From positions 2,914,001-2,978,000 of the forward strand of contig NZ_JALLPK010000001.1 in assembly GCF_023276375.1 (NCBI RefSeq): a DNA stretch of 64,000 nt, given 5' to 3'. Made by a program: the position numbers and the translations under genes. Of the stretch, positions 17,295 through 25,870 are shown one piece after another. This DNA comes from Halocatena marina (GTDB taxonomy: Archaea > Halobacteriota > Halobacteria > Halobacteriales > Haloarculaceae). A model generated the notes under the pieces. It had not been told where the DNA came from. It saw only the letters and a program-made list of their open reading frames with translations, and ran no database searches. The first letter of the stretch is position 1, and every line of letters starts with the position of its first letter.

Positions 17295-18338
17295 ATGTAC
17301 CGACACGAGGGAGAGGACGTGTTTGTCATCGATTCGCACATACACCTGTGGGACGCGAGCGAAGAGAACATCGTCCACGAGGGAGGCGAACAGTTCATCC
17401 AGTGCTTTTACGATTACCACACGGCGTTCACGCCGGAAGAGCACCAGTGGGATCTCGAAACGTACCGAAAGTACGGCTCAGAGAAGATGGTCGAGGATCT
17501 GTTCCGTGATGGATACGTTGATATGGGGATTTTCCAGCCCACGTATCTCACAGACTTCTACGAGGACGGATTCAACACGACGGATCAGAACGCTGAACTC
17601 GCCACTGAGTATCCAGAGCGGTTCATCCTCAACGGGCAGTTCGATCCTCGTGACGGCGAGGAGGGGCTGGAAGAACTGGAGCGAATGAAAGAGGAATACG
17701 GAATTCAGGGAGTGAAACTCTACACGGCAGAGTGGCGTGGCGACTCGAAAGGCTGGCGGCTCGATTCGCCCGAAGCGTTCGAGTATCTGGAAAAGTGCAA
17801 GGAGCTCGGGATTACGAACATCCACCCACACAAGGGACCGACGATTCGACCGCTCAATCGTGATGCGTTCGATGTGGCCGATGTGGACGACGCCGCGACG
17901 TCATTCCCAGAGCTGAACTTTATCGTCGAGCACGTCGGATTGCCTCGGCTGGACGACTTCTGTTTCATCGCTGCACAAGAACCGAACGTGTACGGTGGGC
18001 TTGCGGTTGCTGCGCCGTTCGCGCAGAATCGCCCGCGGAAGTTCGGTGAGATCATGGGTGAGCTGCTGTTCTGGCTCGGCGAGGACCGGGTGCTGTTCGG
18101 GTCGGACTACGCGCTCTGGGAACCCGACTGGCTCGTTCCCACCGTGATGAACGCCGAACTCACACAGGAACAGCGTGATGAGTTCGGTGTCGCTCTCACG
18201 ACCGATGTTAAAAAGAAGATCATGGGTGAGAATGCTGCGCGCCTCTACGACATCGATATCGAAGAGCGAAAAGAAACACTTCAGAACGACGCTATCAGTG
18301 AACGGTTCGATCTCGGTGAGGGGGCTGTTGCAGACTGA
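17295..18338 (+). CDS. Metal-dependent amidohydrolase (amidohydrolase 2 family)
   Basis: A 347-residue TIM-barrel enzyme. Metal-binding HxH is in VIDSHIHLWD, a further His in NIHPHKGPT, then VEHVGLPRLDDF, and the C-terminal Asp in VLFGSDYALWEPDW. Relatives include decarboxylases and hydrolases. The closest context-linked group I know is the amidohydrolase found inside soluble di-iron propane monooxygenase operons, needed for activity of those enzymes in some bacteria. An alternative GTG start two codons upstream (17289) exists. Its TGA shares one base with the next gene's ATG (TGATG), implying coupling with the MIP18 gene. Confidence 0.88.
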   Translation: MYRHEGEDVFVIDSHIHLWDASEENIVHEGGEQFIQCFYDYHTAFTPEEHQWDLETYRKYGSEKMVEDLFRDGYVDMGIFQPTYLTDFYEDGFNTTDQNAELATEYPERFILNGQFDPRDGEEGLEELERMKEEYGIQGVKLYTAEWRGDSKGWRLDSPEAFEYLEKCKELGITNIHPHKGPTIRPLNRDAFDVADVDDAATSFPELNFIVEHVGLPRLDDFCFIAAQEPNVYGGLAVAAPFAQNRPRKFGEIMGELLFWLGEDRVLFGSDYALWEPDWLVPTVMNAELTQEQRDEFGVALTTDVKKKIMGENAARLYDIDIEERKETLQNDAISERFDLGEGAVAD

Positions 18339-19081
18339 TGTCCCAGAGCGTATCAAGCGGCGAGCGCGCGGTGCTCGACCGACTCGACCGTGTTACGGAT
18401 CCCGAACTCGATCGATCGATTGTCGAGTTGGACTACATCGACGAGCTTCGCGTCGATTCGTCCGTCTTCGTCCAGTTCAAGCTCCCGACCGCGTGGTGTT
18501 CACCGGCGTTCGCGTGGATGATGGCGACCGACATCCGCGAGGAAGTGCAAGAGGTGTCAGATGTCGATCGCGTCACCGTCAAGCTCGTCGATCACATGCA
18601 TGCAGCGGAGATCACCCGTGGCGTAAACGAAGAACGCCCGTTCGAGGCCGTGTTCGAAGACGCTACTGAGGGCGTCGAAGCAGCGCGCGCGATGCTCGAT
18701 TCGAAAGCCCGACTCGCCCGCCAGTACCACGCTGTCAACACACTGCTCGATGCGGGTCTCGAACCGACACAAATCGTCGCACTCACCCGGAATGACATCG
18801 CGTTCGACGACGCAGCCGAACGAGCAGCGATTTCAGTCGCTGACGGACTCACCATCTACGCCCCTCTCGCGCCGCTCGCAGAGTACGTCGAGAAAGCCCG
18901 CGAAACGGGCGTTCTGTCCGCTCCCGACGAGCGTCTGTTCGTCACCGCTGACGGAGAACCGATCGCACCCGAGGCGTTCGATCGGGTCCACCACCGTACC
19001 CGAGCAGCCAAGACGAACATGGCGGGACAAGGAGCAGTCTGTGATGCGCTGCACAACGCACGATACGGGGAAAGTGAGTGA
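18338..19081 (+). CDS. MIP18/DUF59-domain protein with C-terminal extension
   Basis: A 247-residue protein. The N-terminal part is a MIP18 (DUF59) domain: RVTDPELDRSIVELDYI and the Cys-containing TAWCSPAFAWMMATDIREEV. Such domains assist Fe-S or metal-centre assembly (SufT, Cia2). The C-terminal 130 residues form an extension with no motif I know. The usual DUF59 protein is about 100 residues. It is co-transcribed with the amidohydrolase. In bacterial propane monooxygenase operons a DUF59 protein and an amidohydrolase similarly sit together, so a metal-centre maturation role for a partner enzyme is plausible; no oxygenase is present in this window. Confidence 0.85.
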   Translation: MSQSVSSGERAVLDRLDRVTDPELDRSIVELDYIDELRVDSSVFVQFKLPTAWCSPAFAWMMATDIREEVQEVSDVDRVTVKLVDHMHAAEITRGVNEERPFEAVFEDATEGVEAARAMLDSKARLARQYHAVNTLLDAGLEPTQIVALTRNDIAFDDAAERAAISVADGLTIYAPLAPLAEYVEKARETGVLSAPDERLFVTADGEPIAPEAFDRVHHRTRAAKTNMAGQGAVCDALHNARYGESE

Positions 19082-19174
19082 AACAGGAGTGCGGAGACGA
19101 ACAGCTGCACGCCGTAGATATATCAGACCCACAACTGTTAGATAATATTCAGATTTGTGTATCCCCGAACAAGT

Positions 19175-19738
19175 TCACTTCCACTTGATCGAGCAGCCAC
19201 GCGCTGGCCGGAACTCCTGTTCGACGGTTTCTCCCGCGAGGACTGTGTCGATAATGGCGCGCATCTCGAATCCCGGTTCGCCCGACGGTTCGTCATCGGG
19301 ATTCGCCGCGTCATCGAGTCGGCCGTGATAGGCGAGCCGGAAGGCATCATCCTCGTTCGAGAACAAGAACGGATCGGGGGTACACGCCGCATCGTACGCA
19401 CGAGCAACGTCTTGGCTCTCATCGCGGAGATACGCATCGTACTCGATGACATCGTCTGCGAGTTCGGCCATTCGTTCGAACGAGTCCTCCGGATACGTTG
19501 TTGCGTCGTTCGAGTTGATTCCGACGACTGCGACCGCTTCGTAATCAGAGGCAATTCCGTTCAGTGCGTCTATTTTCGCCTTTGCATACGGGCAGTGGTT
19601 GCACGTGAATACGACGAGCACCGCGTCGTATTCACGAAAATCCGCGAGCGAATACTGCTCACCGTCGGTCCCAGGAAGGTCGAAATCCGGTGCAACGTCG
19701 CCCTGTTCAAGCTCTTGTGTGGATTTTTCGAGTGCCAT
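19175..19738 (-). CDS. Thioredoxin-family redoxin
   Basis: A 187-residue protein of the AhpC/TlpA-like thioredoxin fold. It has APDFDLPGTDGEQYSLADF, the redox motif CNHCPYAKAK (CxxC), the GINSNDATTYPEDS segment, and a cis-Pro region ACTPDPFLFSN. This subgroup is widespread in bacteria and haloarchaea and annotated as thiol-disulfide isomerase or peroxiredoxin-like; no signal peptide is present, so it should be cytosolic. Partners unknown. It converges on the MIP18 gene. Confidence 0.9.
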   Translation of the reverse strand: MALEKSTQELEQGDVAPDFDLPGTDGEQYSLADFREYDAVLVVFTCNHCPYAKAKIDALNGIASDYEAVAVVGINSNDATTYPEDSFERMAELADDVIEYDAYLRDESQDVARAYDAACTPDPFLFSNEDDAFRLAYHGRLDDAANPDDEPSGEPGFEMRAIIDTVLAGETVEQEFRPARGCSIKWK

Positions 19739-19892
19739 ATCGGGACGATGGATCCAAGCGACATGTATATTCGTATAAAGTAGGTTATAGAATCAGAACG
19801 AATTCGATGGTTCGGACGTCTCTAGTACAGACACACGAAAGCGCTGCAGCCTGAACCCCTGAACAGCCACAGCAGGATTTCAGCAGCGACGA

Positions 19893-20075
19893 CTAGTCAG
19901 CGACGGCAAACTCTTCGTCCGCAGAGACTGATTCGTCGCGGATTTCAATGTTCTTGAGGCGGAGGCGCTCGCGCATCATTCCGGGAGTGATGCCCACGTA
20001 TCGAGCTGCCTGTTCAAGCGTCAAGGTTTTCGCCTGGTACAACGATATTGCCGTTGCGACCACGTCCTGGCGCAT
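19893..20075 (-). CDS. Small helix-turn-helix protein (UPF0175/DUF7317-like)
   Basis: A 60-residue protein starting MRQDVVATAISLYQAKTLTL, followed by EQAARYVGITPGMMRERL, which reads as a helix-turn-helix. Relatives are the UPF0175 antitoxin-like family, although here there is no toxin next door. It is divergent from the Lrp regulator gene. Function unproven. Confidence 0.65.
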   Translation of the reverse strand: MRQDVVATAISLYQAKTLTLEQAARYVGITPGMMRERLRLKNIEIRDESVSADEEFAVAD

Positions 20076-20198
20076 ACTCTTTCATGCATCCTATTGCCCT
20101 ATAAGCATATCGTGAGATAATATGTCATTATATTCGTGTCGTGCGAGTGTGTTTCATTGTGTAGCAAGGTTTTTTGCTGGCGTCATCGGGTATCTGAC

Positions 20199-20687
20199 AT
20201 GGACGCACGAGCCGAACTGATCGATCTCCTGCGTGAGAACGCTCGATACTCGGTAGAAGATCTCGCTCGTCTCAGCGGGCTCGAAGAAAGTGCTGTCGAA
20301 GAAACCATCGCTGCGCTCGAACGTGACGGTGTTCTGTGCGGATACCAAGCCGTCGTTGACTGGCGTCGAGTCGAGTCAGAGAGCGTCCGGGCGTTCGTCG
20401 AGCTCAACGTGGCGCTCGATCGAGAGACGAGCTACGAGGATATTGCGCGACGACTCGCAAAGTTCGACGAGATCCAATCACTCAGGCTCGTAAGTGGAGA
20501 TTACGACTTCGCACTCGATGTTGAAGCCGACTCGATGGGGGCGGTCTCGCGGTTCGTTAGCGAGCGGGTGGCCCCCGTCCCCGAGGTCACCCAAACGGTC
20601 ACCCACTACATCATGGAGAGCTACAAGGAACGCGGGATCGAGTTCGACGACGGGTACGACGACGATCGCCTGTCAGTCACGCCATGA
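20199..20687 (+). CDS. Lrp/AsnC family transcriptional regulator
   Basis: A 162-residue regulator. N-terminal winged helix: DLLRENARYSVEDLARLSGL and EETIAALERDGVLCGYQAVVD. C-terminal RAM domain (about 70-140) with VELNVALDRET and IQSLRLVSGDYDFALDVE. Such proteins sense amino acids and form oligomers. The ATG at 20199 begins the HTH; the upstream extension to 20136 is unlikely. Its last four bases overlap the next gene (ATGA), an aminotransferase, as in the frequent haloarchaeal Lrp-aminotransferase pair; the regulator probably controls that gene. Confidence 0.92.
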   Translation: MDARAELIDLLRENARYSVEDLARLSGLEESAVEETIAALERDGVLCGYQAVVDWRRVESESVRAFVELNVALDRETSYEDIARRLAKFDEIQSLRLVSGDYDFALDVEADSMGAVSRFVSERVAPVPEVTQTVTHYIMESYKERGIEFDDGYDDDRLSVTP

Positions 20688-21829
20688 CGGGCCCCTCGAT
20701 CGCAGAGCGCGTGCGAGAAGTTCCACCGTCGGGCATTCGTCGGTTCTTCGAACTCGCAGAGGAGATGGATGATGTCATCTCACTCGGCGTCGGTGAACCA
20801 GATTTCACCGCTCCGTGGCGAGCCCGTGAGAAGGCGATCGAATCGCTCGAATTAGGTCAAACCTCATACACCGCTAACCGGGGGATGAAAGCGCTCCGTG
20901 AAGCCATCGCCTCACACGTCGAAAAGTGGGATCTCACGTATGATCCTGACGACGAGATTCTCGTCACAGCGGGCGCGAGCGAGGCACTCGATCTAACATT
21001 CCGTGCGCTCGTCGACCCGGGAGATGTTGTTGCCGTCGTACAGCCCTCCTACGTGTCGTACATTCCAGACGTTATGTTCGCCGGTGGTACAGCGCTTCCC
21101 GTACCGACACGAGCAGAGGACGATTTCGTCCTCACACCAGAGGCACTGGCTGATGCGGGAGCCGATCGAGCTGACATGCTCGTGCTGTGTTATCCGAATA
21201 ATCCGACCGGTGCGACAATGACGCGCGATGAACTCGCTCGCGTGGCCGAGTTCGCGTGCGAACACGACCTTACGGTGATCTCAGACGAGATCTACGCCGA
21301 TCTCACCTACACTCGGAGCCATACCTCGATTGCGAGCTTCGATGGAATGCGCGATCGTACGATCGTCTACAACGGATTCTCGAAGGCGTACGCAATGACT
21401 GGTCTCCGACTCGGGTACGCGCTCGGGCCGAGCAACGTCATCGGGGCAATGAATCGCATCCACCAGTACACGATGTTATCCGCGCCGACGACTCCCCAGT
21501 ACGCTGCCATCGAAGCGCTCGAATCGTGTGACGAGTCGGTCGAAGAGATGCGCACACAGTACGACCGCCGACGGAAGTTCGTCCTCTCGCGGTTCGAAGA
21601 TATGGGCATCGATTGTTTCGAGGCGACCGGCGCGTTCTACGTCTTCCCTGAGTGTCCGTGGGAGGACGCGAGTGCGTTCGCCGAAGCACTCCTCGAAGCT
21701 GAAAAAGTCGCTATGGTTCCCGGTAGCGCCTTCGGAGAATGCGGAGCGGGCCACCTCCGCGTCTCGTACGCAACGGGGCTGTCTGATCTTCGCACTGCGA
21801 TGGACCGATTGGAACGATTCCTCGACTGA
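20684..21829 (+). CDS. PLP-dependent class I/II aminotransferase
   Basis: A 381-residue enzyme of fold type I. Motifs: SLGVGEPDFTAPW, YTANRGMKALREAI, LCYPNNPTGATMTRDEL (Asn), VISDEIYADLTY (Asp), and the PLP-Lys in YNGFSKAYAMTGLRLGYALG, with Arg near the C-terminus in HLRVSYATG. It resembles aspartate or aromatic amino acid aminotransferases. The substrate is not resolved by sequence. Translationally coupled to the Lrp regulator. Confidence 0.93.
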   Translation: MTGPSIAERVREVPPSGIRRFFELAEEMDDVISLGVGEPDFTAPWRAREKAIESLELGQTSYTANRGMKALREAIASHVEKWDLTYDPDDEILVTAGASEALDLTFRALVDPGDVVAVVQPSYVSYIPDVMFAGGTALPVPTRAEDDFVLTPEALADAGADRADMLVLCYPNNPTGATMTRDELARVAEFACEHDLTVISDEIYADLTYTRSHTSIASFDGMRDRTIVYNGFSKAYAMTGLRLGYALGPSNVIGAMNRIHQYTMLSAPTTPQYAAIEALESCDESVEEMRTQYDRRRKFVLSRFEDMGIDCFEATGAFYVFPECPWEDASAFAEALLEAEKVAMVPGSAFGECGAGHLRVSYATGLSDLRTAMDRLERFLD

Positions 21830-21908
21830 TCGACGCGTCTATCTCCATCAGCTAGGACTTCTATACAGACCAGCAGTGTTTAATGAATATATTCTTCTTT
21901 CAGGGAGG

Positions 21909-21918
21909 TTTTAAATAT
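21909..21918 (+). promoter_or_regulatory. TATA-like box of the 32-residue gene
   Basis: ttttaaatat lies about 26-35 bp upstream of the ATG at 21944, supporting a real leaderless gene there. Confidence 0.55.
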
Positions 21919-21943
21919 CAGTGTGGAGCTAAACCATAGCACG

Positions 21944-22042
21944 ATGAACGAAAAAGAAACGTTAGAGGACGTTAGTCATACACCGCCAAACGGAGAATCC
22001 GTCGACCGAGTTTGGAAGCGCGGACAGGAAGAGAACCAGTAA
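21944..22042 (+). CDS. 32-residue conserved-looking micro-protein
   Basis: Encodes MNEKETLEDVSHTPPN...VDRVWKRGQEENQ, charged and without Cys or hydrophobic spans. A strong TATA-like element upstream and a stop after 33 codons in non-shadow position make it likely to be real. From memory, short proteins with a 'DVSHTPP...VWKRG' pattern occur elsewhere in haloarchaea, which I could not verify. Function unknown. Confidence 0.55.
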   Translation: MNEKETLEDVSHTPPNGESVDRVWKRGQEENQ

Positions 22043-22175
22043 CCTCCTTTTTGCGGATTCAGGCACGATTGCTCGGCTCATTAGAGAGTGATACGTCTAT
22101 TCTCTCCTCGCTAGTGTGAATAATATTACAACCCATTAGAACCATATTTACAATCCATTAGAACTACCTAACAAT

Positions 22176-23327
22176 ATGAATATAACCCCCGATCGATACG
22201 ACGCGATCGTTGTTGGTGTCGGCGGCATGGGTAGTGCGACTGTTTACCGACTCGCTGAACGGGGGCTCGATGTGCTTGGGATCGAGCGGTTCGACGTACC
22301 GCACACGCACGGGTCGAGCCACGGAAGTACCCGTATCGTTCGTCTTACACAGCCTGAAGATCCCTCGTACGTTCCATTGGCGAGAGCGGCCTACGACAAT
22401 TGGGCAGAACTCGAACGACAGACTGGCCGCACGCTCATTACGAGGACAGGCTCGATCCACGCTAGTGCTCCTGAAGCCGAATTGTTCACGGACGCCCGTC
22501 AGTCGGTCGAAACGCACGGCATCGAACACGAGATACTCACCGGCGCGACGGTGAACGAACGCTTCCCCGGATACGATCTTCCATCAGAGTATCGGGCAGT
22601 CTATCAGCCCGACGGTGGTTTCGTCGACTGTGAGCAGGCAGTAATCGCCCACGTCGAGGCGGCACACGAAGCAGGAGCGACCGTCCGGGCGCGAGAACGC
22701 GTCCTCGATTGGCGTGAGACTAGAAATGGCGTACGGTTGAAAACAGACAAAGGCGTCTACGAGGCCGACGACGTGGTGTTCACGACGGGGGCATGGACGG
22801 GCGACATTCTTCCCGAGATTGCTCACGAACTCACACCCGTGCGGCGGATTATGGCGTGGTTCCAACCAAAAAAGCCGGATTGGTTCCAACCGGAGACGCT
22901 CCCTGTGTTCAGCCTCGCTGGCGAACGAGGCAACGGATACGGCTTCCCGGTCCACGACGTTCCGGGATTCAAGTTCGGGCGCGAACCAGCCCTTCCAAAC
23001 GCCGTAGATCCGGACGAGATGCCACCGGAGCCGACAGCAGCCGAGGAAGAACTTCACCGTGAATTTGCCGATGCGTACTTTCCAGACGGAGGTGGGCCAA
23101 CACTGCGACTGCGCACCTGTGTGTACACGGCGTCTACGGACGGACACTTCGTCCTCGGCTCGCATCCAAACCGTGACGGTGTCCACGTCGCTGCCGGTTT
23201 CACCGGCCACGGCTTCAAGTTCACCGCCGTTATCGGCGATGTGTTGGCCGATTTCGTCGTCAATGGCACCACCGACCACACCATTGAGCTCCATCGGATC
23301 GAGCGGTTACTCAACGCGAACGAGTAG
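22176..23327 (+). CDS. N-methyltryptophan/sarcosine oxidase-like flavoprotein
   Basis: A 383-residue FAD enzyme of the MSOX/MTOX family. Rossmann motif VVGVGGMGSATVYRLAERG with acidic IERFD at the end of strand 2; the stretch GSSHGSTRIVRL is family-specific. Near the C-terminus, LRTCVYTASTDGHFVLG contains the Cys that covalently holds FAD in monomeric sarcosine oxidase and MTOX. Substrates in this family are N-methyl amino acids or other secondary amines; identity here unknown. The ATG at 22176 lies a few bases from an AT-rich stretch. Confidence 0.9.
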   Translation: MNITPDRYDAIVVGVGGMGSATVYRLAERGLDVLGIERFDVPHTHGSSHGSTRIVRLTQPEDPSYVPLARAAYDNWAELERQTGRTLITRTGSIHASAPEAELFTDARQSVETHGIEHEILTGATVNERFPGYDLPSEYRAVYQPDGGFVDCEQAVIAHVEAAHEAGATVRARERVLDWRETRNGVRLKTDKGVYEADDVVFTTGAWTGDILPEIAHELTPVRRIMAWFQPKKPDWFQPETLPVFSLAGERGNGYGFPVHDVPGFKFGREPALPNAVDPDEMPPEPTAAEEELHREFADAYFPDGGGPTLRLRTCVYTASTDGHFVLGSHPNRDGVHVAAGFTGHGFKFTAVIGDVLADFVVNGTTDHTIELHRIERLLNANE

Positions 23328-23418
23328 TACCGCTTTCAATGAAATATCGGTAGACTATTATAGAGGGAGTAGACAGAGTATTATCCGAGCATTTCGGCTC
23401 GTCATTTGAATGTTGGGA

Positions 23419-23862
23419 ATGAGCACCAACCAACACACAAACCCGTCGAAAAAGAGTACGAAGGAGACGAAGCAGATACAGTTGAACGGACAGGCCTGTC
23501 AGATCATCGAGATCGGACGAGATAGCACGTCGGTATTCACTCAGGGAGAGAGCTACCAGCTTTATGTGTACCACATTCTCGTTGACTCGGAGGACGATTT
23601 TTACTCTGGCTTCGAGAACGGCCACATCAAAATTGATGTTGGCAACGGATATCGGAAATTCCCTGTTGATCGGATCCTCCGCATCGAAGACTACCCATTG
23701 ATGATGGAAGGACGACGAACGAGCATCACAGAATGGGTTGTCGCCGTTGGTGAGCGCGCGTTGGCATCAAAGGCGGTGTGGGACGACCTGCCGGAAGAAA
23801 TCGAACACGAATTACAGTACCGCTGTCGGCCGTCGGCGTTCATCGATAACCGGGGTAGATAG
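23419..23862 (+). CDS. Hypothetical haloarchaeal protein
   Basis: About 147 residues, not recognised. After a basic, low-complexity start (TNQHTNPSKKSTKETKQIQ) there is a probable beta-rich domain: LNGQACQIIEIGRDSTSVF, YQLYVYHILVDSEDDFYSGF, IKIDVGNGYRKFPVDRILRI. An alternative ATG lies three codons upstream (23410). The gene is followed, about 60 bp later, by another unknown protein on the same strand. No signal peptide or membrane span. Confidence 0.6.
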   Translation: MSTNQHTNPSKKSTKETKQIQLNGQACQIIEIGRDSTSVFTQGESYQLYVYHILVDSEDDFYSGFENGHIKIDVGNGYRKFPVDRILRIEDYPLMMEGRRTSITEWVVAVGERALASKAVWDDLPEEIEHELQYRCRPSAFIDNRGR

Positions 23863-23924
23863 TGGTATCGATTTTCCGGCTTGTTTTGTAAGCTATTTGT
23901 CCCCGGCCGCTAAATGGACTCGGT

Positions 23925-25529
23925 ATGCAGAGGTGCACGGTCGAACGAATCGAAGACTGGTCCTCCCGTCAGTTCACGGAGGGTGATGTCAAACTGCATG
24001 ATCTTGCCAGCTCAGGATTCAGCGGCGCTGTACATGCGAACGCATGGATATTAATGTGTAATGGACGCAGCGTCGGTGTTTTCGACGGTTCCGTCGAGGA
24101 GATCACCACCGGTGGGACGATTTACGTCAGTCCCGAACCGATCCTTCCGGTGCTCTTATCTATGATGGAACAAGAACCGACACAGAATACGCGCTATGAC
24201 ACCGATACGACGCCAATTGACGAAGCGAGGAGCGCGCTCGAAAACTGGGATCGGGACCGAGACTACATTGGATACCTCGAATTGACCACGGATACCGACG
24301 AATACTACGTTGTTTATGGAGATGCCGGGACGACGAGTATCGCGTTTGTTGGTCCGGAGAAACGGATACTGATGGGTGAACAAGCCGACGACATGGGTGA
24401 TACGATCTCCGGTGAGTACACCGTTTCGGTCGTTCCAATCGATCCCGTCGATGTCACAAATTCAGAATCAACAACACAACAAGTGCCGAGCGGACTTCCT
24501 CCGGGCAAGGAGAGCGTTGATGTCCACACCAACAGAGGCACTGACGCAAATGATTCTAAACCGGAATTGATTGCGGACGGGTCGAACGAGAGTGTCGAGC
24601 ATCTCCGAAGCCGCATCGCCGCACTTGAACGCGAACGCGACGCACTCCAAACGGAGCGGGACGATCTGCTTGCCGAACGAGATCGCCTCGAAGCAAGAAT
24701 CAGCGAGCTGAAAAAACGAATCAAAGAGCTGGAATCGACAGCAGCTTCGACCTCAACCTCACCGTCAGATTCAGCATCAGCATCAACATCAGATTCGACG
24801 TCAGCGTCCGACGACAGTAATGAGATGTCTGTGGATGATGCCCTCTCGGGGACATCGCTGTTCGTTCGCTATCACACGCAAAATCATTCGACGCTTACTG
24901 ATGCGTATCACGGTGATGCAACTCCTGAGGAAGTGAACGAGAACCTCATTCTGGAACACTACACGACGTTTGACGCCGAAAACACCGTTGTTGATGGTAC
25001 TCCGTTCGATCAGTTCCTCACAGAATCCTTCGAATATGCAGTTGTCTCGTGGATTGTTCGTGATCTTCTCTATGACATCTACGACGCGGGGTACGAGGAC
25101 GATCTCGCTGATCTCTATGATTACATCCCCGACATTGACCGGGCTGCTCTTCACGCACATAACACTACTGATGACGGTGTTCCCGTCTCCTTCGATGTGG
25201 TGTGCTTCGACCAGCGTGGCGATCCGCTCATCGTGGTCCAAATCGACGATTCACGGGAACCAACGACTGCACGTGAGACTGAAACACTGCTTGATGATGC
25301 GAGCGCAGCTGCTGACCAATGGCCACTCACAGCAGCGCTGCTCGTTACGACCAGTTACTTCGAAGCAAGCGCACTCGATACGGCGGCAGATGCCACGACC
25401 GGTGGCGGTGGATTGTTCAGTAGCGGCAATCGTTCGAGTTACGTCCGACTATCGAGAAAACACGGATTCCACCTCTGCCTTGTCGAGGCGCGTCAGCGTC
25501 AGTTCCACGTCGCTGCGCCGAAACTGTGA
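23925..25529 (+). CDS. Coiled-coil protein of haloarchaeal family (probably DUF7527)
   Basis: A 534-residue protein with three parts. Residues 1-190 form the conserved N-terminal domain: RIEDWSSRQFTEGDVKLHDL, ILMCNGRSVGVFDGSVEEI, then IGYLELTTDTDEYYVVYGD. Residues 225-276 are a strongly heptad-patterned coiled coil (ALERERDALQTERDDLLAER). A Ser/Asp-rich linker (276-306) leads to a C-terminal domain (307-534) ending with VVCFDQRGDPLIVVQIDDSR, which resembles the beta core of restriction-nuclease-like folds but lacks an obvious ExK. Family membership is from memory, function unknown; signalling or DNA-associated roles are speculative. Confidence 0.7.
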   Translation: MQRCTVERIEDWSSRQFTEGDVKLHDLASSGFSGAVHANAWILMCNGRSVGVFDGSVEEITTGGTIYVSPEPILPVLLSMMEQEPTQNTRYDTDTTPIDEARSALENWDRDRDYIGYLELTTDTDEYYVVYGDAGTTSIAFVGPEKRILMGEQADDMGDTISGEYTVSVVPIDPVDVTNSESTTQQVPSGLPPGKESVDVHTNRGTDANDSKPELIADGSNESVEHLRSRIAALERERDALQTERDDLLAERDRLEARISELKKRIKELESTAASTSTSPSDSASASTSDSTSASDDSNEMSVDDALSGTSLFVRYHTQNHSTLTDAYHGDATPEEVNENLILEHYTTFDAENTVVDGTPFDQFLTESFEYAVVSWIVRDLLYDIYDAGYEDDLADLYDYIPDIDRAALHAHNTTDDGVPVSFDVVCFDQRGDPLIVVQIDDSREPTTARETETLLDDASAAADQWPLTAALLVTTSYFEASALDTAADATTGGGGLFSSGNRSSYVRLSRKHGFHLCLVEARQRQFHVAAPKL

Positions 25530-25530
25530 T

Positions 25531-25836
25531 TCAGTTTTCTACCTCTGCTACTTCGTCGATTTTCATCGCTTCGAGTTTCGATATAATCTCATCAACCTTC
25601 CCGTCGAGATCACTGACGAACTCGTCAGTCTGCTCGGTGGTGATCGCACCCTGACTCGACGGTTCAATCAAATCTTCTTCTTCGAGAACGCGAAGCGAAT
25701 ACCGAACCTTATGGTGAGGATACCCAGTTTCGTTGGACATCTTCACGATACCGATCGGTTCGTTTCCGATAACCATCTTCAGCACCTGTAAGTGCCGTTC
25801 TAGCATGTCGACTTCCTTCTCCAGTCGATCTATCAT
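25531..25836 (-). CDS. Winged-helix protein of the COG3388 type
   Basis: A 101-residue protein starting MIDRLEKEVDMLERHLQVLK, an amphipathic helix. A winged helix follows: EPIGIVKMSNETGYPHHKVRYSL, then EEEDLIEPSSQGAITTEQ, and a C-terminal helix. Haloarchaea carry this as a predicted transcriptional regulator. The start at 25836 is preferred over 25914 because of a TATA-like box at 25861-25870 and the family's typical N-terminus. It converges on the coiled-coil gene with two bases between stops. Confidence 0.75.
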   Translation of the reverse strand: MIDRLEKEVDMLERHLQVLKMVIGNEPIGIVKMSNETGYPHHKVRYSLRVLEEEDLIEPSSQGAITTEQTDEFVSDLDGKVDEIISKLEAMKIDEVAEVEN

Positions 25837-25860
25837 GGCAATTGTTAACTTGTGTTTGGA

Positions 25861-25870
25861 CCTTTTAAAT
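25861..25870 (-). promoter_or_regulatory. TATA-like box of the COG3388-type gene
   Basis: Minus strand atttaaaagg, 25-34 bp upstream of the ATG at 25836. This supports the shorter start and a leaderless transcript. Confidence 0.55.
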
